A DNA stretch of 6,681 nt from JAAYCI01 sp031551695 (lineage in GTDB: Bacteria > Bacillota > Clostridia > Oscillospirales > Ruminococcaceae): the NCBI GenBank assembly GCA_031551695.1, contig JAVBNG010000040.1, positions 1 through 6,681 of the forward strand, read 5' to 3'. Made by a program: the position numbers and the translations under genes. Positions 5,115 to 6,681 of this stretch are shown in pieces; the first letter of the stretch is position 1; each line of letters opens with the position of its first letter. The notes under the pieces are model-generated. The model ran no database searches and was not told where the DNA came from. It worked only from the letters and a program-made list of their open reading frames with translations.

Positions 5115-5831
5115 TTATTTCGTCTCTTTTGTAAGCGTGGCCGCAGGTGTGGCTTCCGCTTTGGCTGTGGCCGTTTTAGGAGCGGCCTTTTTCACGGCGG
5201 GTTTCTTGGCGGCGGCCTTTTTGGCGGCGGGTTTCTTCGCCGCGGGCTTTTTCACGGCGGCTGGCTTAGCAGGGGCGGCTTTTGCCACAGGTTTTGCCGC
5301 CGCCTTGGCGGCCGGTTTCTTCACGGCAGGCTTCTTTGCGGTGGCCCTTGCGGCGGGTTTGGTCTTCGCGGGTGCTTTTTCCGCCTCCACCACGGTTATT
5401 TTCCATTTCTGGTTTGCGCCGCCCACGTCTTCCCAAATTTGCACAGGGGTGCCGTCGCTGGCGCCAAGGTCTACCAGATCGAGGCATTTGCCCGCGTGCT
5501 TGGAACGCAGCTTGAAATAGCCCCGGCCGGCGTCTTCAATGGTCCATAGCTGGCTGTCGGCGCTAATGTCGTCCCACTGGTGCACCCAGGCGCCGTTCTC
5601 CATGCTCTGCATGGCAATGTCCAGCACCTTGCCGGAAAATAAGTTTACAATTTTGTAAAAGTCATCCACTGCTTTTTCCAGGCGCCACTGCTGGGTGTCG
5701 CCGCCGGCAAGCGCCCAAATGCGTACGTTTCCGCCGTTCTCCTGCGAAAAATCGCCAACTTCCAGCGCCTTTCCGCCTTTGGTGGTGATGGTGCATATGG
5801 TGTTTGGCTCCATGGCTGTTTTATTTTTCAA
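5115..5831 (-). CDS. Ricin-type beta-trefoil lectin-fold protein with Lys/Ala/Pro-rich tail
   Basis: Residues 11-148 form a ricin B-like beta-trefoil. Three homologous blocks at 32-49, 79-96 and 126-143 (for example NGGNVRIWALAGGDTQQW and NGAWVHQWDDISADSQLW) end in QxW motifs at Trp49, Trp96 and Trp143, exactly 47 residues apart. Such domains usually bind sugars. Residues 152-225 are about one third lysine, with AAKKPAAKK-like repeats as in histone H1-type or bacterial nucleoid-protein tails. The last 13 residues are Thr/Ala/Glu-rich. There is no signal peptide or membrane segment, so a cytoplasmic location or a non-classical route is expected. The start is TTG at 5831, supported by AAGGGAG 9 nt upstream; the first ATG (5813) is too far from it. 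A promoter lies upstream and a bidirectional terminator downstream, so the gene is monocistronic. The function is unknown; DNA, RNA or anionic cell-wall polymers are possible partners of the tail. Confidence 0.88.
   Translation of the reverse strand: MKNKTAMEPNTICTITTKGGKALEVGDFSQENGGNVRIWALAGGDTQQWRLEKAVDDFYKIVNLFSGKVLDIAMQSMENGAWVHQWDDISADSQLWTIEDAGRGYFKLRSKHAGKCLDLVDLGASDGTPVQIWEDVGGANQKWKITVVEAEKAPAKTKPAARATAKKPAVKKPAAKAAAKPVAKAAPAKPAAVKKPAAKKPAAKKAAAKKPAVKKAAPKTATAKAEATPAATLTKETK
5157..5378 (-). repeat. Degenerate coding repeat (KKPAAKK-type tail)
   Basis: Encodes residues 152-225 of the ricin-type protein. Short units of AAxKKPAxKK type are repeated imperfectly, giving repeated GGCGGC, GGTTTCTT and GGCTTTTT words on the plus strand. 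Such tracts easily change length by slippage, so length variation between strains is expected. Confidence 0.75.
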
Positions 5832-5888
5832 AGTATATTTCTCCCTTGCAAAAGATGGCTGGGCGTCGGATTTTTAGATTGCGTAAAA

Positions 5889-5917
5889 AGTATAGCATGC
5901 AAAGATGAATATTTCAA
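5889..5917 (-). promoter_or_regulatory. Promoter of the ricin-type gene
   Basis: Read on the minus strand: -35 TTGAAA (5912-5917), a 17-bp spacer and -10 TATACT (5889-5894), with the TGC before it making an extended -10. This is the best housekeeping-type promoter in the window. It predicts a start near 5882 and a leader of about 50 nt. Confidence 0.75.
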
Positions 5918-5931
5918 CTTGTGAACGGTTC

Positions 5932-5945
5932 TTCGCCATGGCGAA
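5932..5945. promoter_or_regulatory. Perfect 14-bp palindrome between divergent promoters
   Basis: TTCGCCATGGCGAA is its own reverse complement. It lies 15 bp upstream of the -35 of the ricin-type gene and about 35 bp upstream of the -35 of the dCMP deaminase gene. The position suits a regulator acting on either promoter. A hairpin with a CATG loop is possible but short. Confidence 0.4.
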
Positions 5946-5980
5946 TGGGTTTTAGTCCGCTTTTTTGCATAATTGCCGTC

Positions 5981-6009
5981 TTGTAGCTCGCTGTAAAATC
6001 ATGTATACT
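5981..6009 (+). promoter_or_regulatory. Candidate promoter of the dCMP deaminase gene
   Basis: TTGTAG (5981-5986) and TATACT (6004-6009) are 17 bp apart. The -10 is a good match and the -35 is modest. The predicted start near 6016 gives a leader of about 46 nt to the GTG start. An overlapping TATAAA at 6009-6014 is an alternative -10. Confidence 0.5.
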
Positions 6010-6061
6010 ATAAAAAACTGGCGAATCCTGTTGAAAAAATTACAAATCTGTGAGGTAAAAT

Positions 6062-6541
6062 GTGAAAAGGGAAGATTATCTCTCGTGGGCTGAATATTTC
6101 ATGGGGATTGCGCTGCTTTCTGCCGAGCGCTCGAAGGATCCCGGCACGCAGGTGGGCTCCTGCATCGTGAACCGCGAGCACAAAATTTTGTCTCTTGGTT
6201 ATAACGGCATGCCCACCGGCTGCATGGACGACAGCATGCCCTGGGGCCGCGAGGGCGAGCCACTGAACACCAAGTACATGTATGTGTGCCACGCGGAGCT
6301 GAACGCCATTTTGAACCACACCGGCTCATCGCTGCACGGCGCTATTTTGTATACCACGCTGTTCCCCTGCAACGAATGCGCCAAGGCCATCATCCAAAGC
6401 GGCATTACGGAAGTGGTGTACCGCGACGACAAATACGCCGATTCCGACGCGACCATCTCCAGCAAAAAAATGTTCGACATGGTGGGCGTGAAGTACACAA
6501 AATTTCGGCCCGGCGGCAAAACGGTGACGCTGGAGCTGTAG
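6062..6541 (+). CDS. dCMP deaminase (deoxycytidylate deaminase)
   Basis: This zinc enzyme deaminates dCMP to dUMP, feeding thymidylate synthesis; it acts in the cytoplasm, usually as an oligomer. The 159-aa protein has the zinc-site motif HAELNAI (His77, catalytic Glu79) and PCNEC (Cys103, Cys106). The family markers SKDPGTQVGSCIV (24-36) and GYNGMPTGC (46-54) are also present, and the Tyr-rich KYMYVCHAE matches dCMP rather than cytidine or tRNA deaminases. It belongs to the ComEB/dCMP deaminase family. The start is GTG at 6062: a TAA lies in frame two codons upstream, the overlapping ATG at 6060 is followed directly by TGA, and TGAGGT sits 5 nt before the GTG. It has its own promoter and terminator, so it is not part of the nrd operon although the pathway is shared. 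Confidence 0.95.
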   Translation: MKREDYLSWAEYFMGIALLSAERSKDPGTQVGSCIVNREHKILSLGYNGMPTGCMDDSMPWGREGEPLNTKYMYVCHAELNAILNHTGSSLHGAILYTTLFPCNECAKAIIQSGITEVVYRDDKYADSDATISSKKMFDMVGVKYTKFRPGGKTVTLEL

Positions 6542-6570
6542 CCCGCCCGCGCGTTGCAAATAAACTTTTG

Positions 6571-6606
6571 ATTCCGGGGTTAATACCACGGAATTTTTAT
6601 TTTTTT
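6571..6606 (+). terminator. Strong intrinsic terminator after dCMP deaminase
   Basis: A 10-bp stem with one mismatch (6571-6580 ATTCCGGGGT, loop TAAT, 6585-6594 ACCACGGAAT) is followed by TTTTATTTTTT (6595-6606). It lies 30 bp after the stop codon. This is the clearest one-directional terminator in the window. Confidence 0.85.
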
Positions 6607-6681
6607 CCATCTATACTGAAGCCTAAGAGCCGACGAAATTTTTGGCTGTGCCGTGCTATGCTGGTGCAAACGGCGGTAAAC
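6607..6681. other. Unassigned right edge
   Basis: These 75 bp after the terminator contain no ORF, RNA gene or promoter I can support. They are probably the upstream region of a gene beyond the window. Confidence 0.5.

Noticed and set aside
5140..5380. CRISPR-like or tandem non-coding repeat array
   Set aside because: The repeats are short, irregular, without spacers of constant length, and are explained by repeated KKPAAKK codons.
5137..5520. An Ala/Gly/Phe-rich plus-strand frame resembling a membrane protein
   Set aside because: It is the antisense of the Lys/Ala/Pro tail and trefoil of the minus-strand gene; reversed AAG/AAA lysine codons read as Phe/Leu and create false hydrophobicity.
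4581..5549. A 322-codon plus-strand frame overlapping nrdG and the ricin-type gene
   Set aside because: It runs across the nrdG 3' half, the bidirectional terminator and the antisense of the ricin-type gene, with Gly/Arg/Phe-rich composition and no domain; a frame shadow.

Overview
The window looks like chromosomal DNA of a GC-rich anaerobic Firmicute, most likely a gut-type clostridium of the Oscillospiraceae/Ruminococcaceae kind. The reasons are the oxygen-independent (class III) ribonucleotide reductase, strong AGGAGG-type ribosome binding sites, AT-rich promoters between GC-rich genes, and the gene set. This placement is an inference from style; no rRNA or other marker is present.

Layout, left to right. 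(1) The 3' end of a plus-strand gene for a NYN-type nuclease with a C-terminal LOTUS/OST-HTH RNA-binding domain. (2) Two tandem hairpins between convergent genes. (3) gpmA (2,3-bisphosphoglycerate-dependent phosphoglycerate mutase) on the minus strand. (4) A 325-bp divergent control region holding a gpmA promoter and an nrdD promoter whose spacer is occupied by a near-consensus NrdR box. (5) nrdD, then a separate 51-codon gene, then nrdG. (6) A bidirectional terminator facing a minus-strand gene for a ricin-type beta-trefoil protein with a lysine/alanine/proline-rich, histone H1-like tail. (7) A divergent promoter region with a perfect 14-bp palindrome. (8) A dCMP deaminase gene followed by a strong terminator. 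The last 75 bp hold nothing I can name.

The main discovery candidate is the nrdD locus. The 764-aa NrdD has the ATP cone, the catalytic barrel and the zinc-site region, but stops before the glycyl-radical motif that defines the enzyme. That motif (FERIRRITGYLVGT..., ending RVKH) lies 34 bp downstream in another frame, as a 51-aa ORF with its own strong Shine-Dalgarno. Stops in both relevant frames rule out a single frameshift joining the two. The reductase therefore seems to be encoded in two pieces: a large catalytic subunit and a small, detachable radical-bearing subunit. The closest analogy I know is GrcA (YfiD), the spare glycyl-radical domain of pyruvate formate-lyase.

Functionally, NrdD, the small radical protein and NrdG (the radical SAM activase) make dNTPs without oxygen, and the dCMP deaminase supplies dUMP for dTTP, so half the window is deoxynucleotide supply. 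NrdR, which senses ATP/dATP, probably represses the nrd genes.
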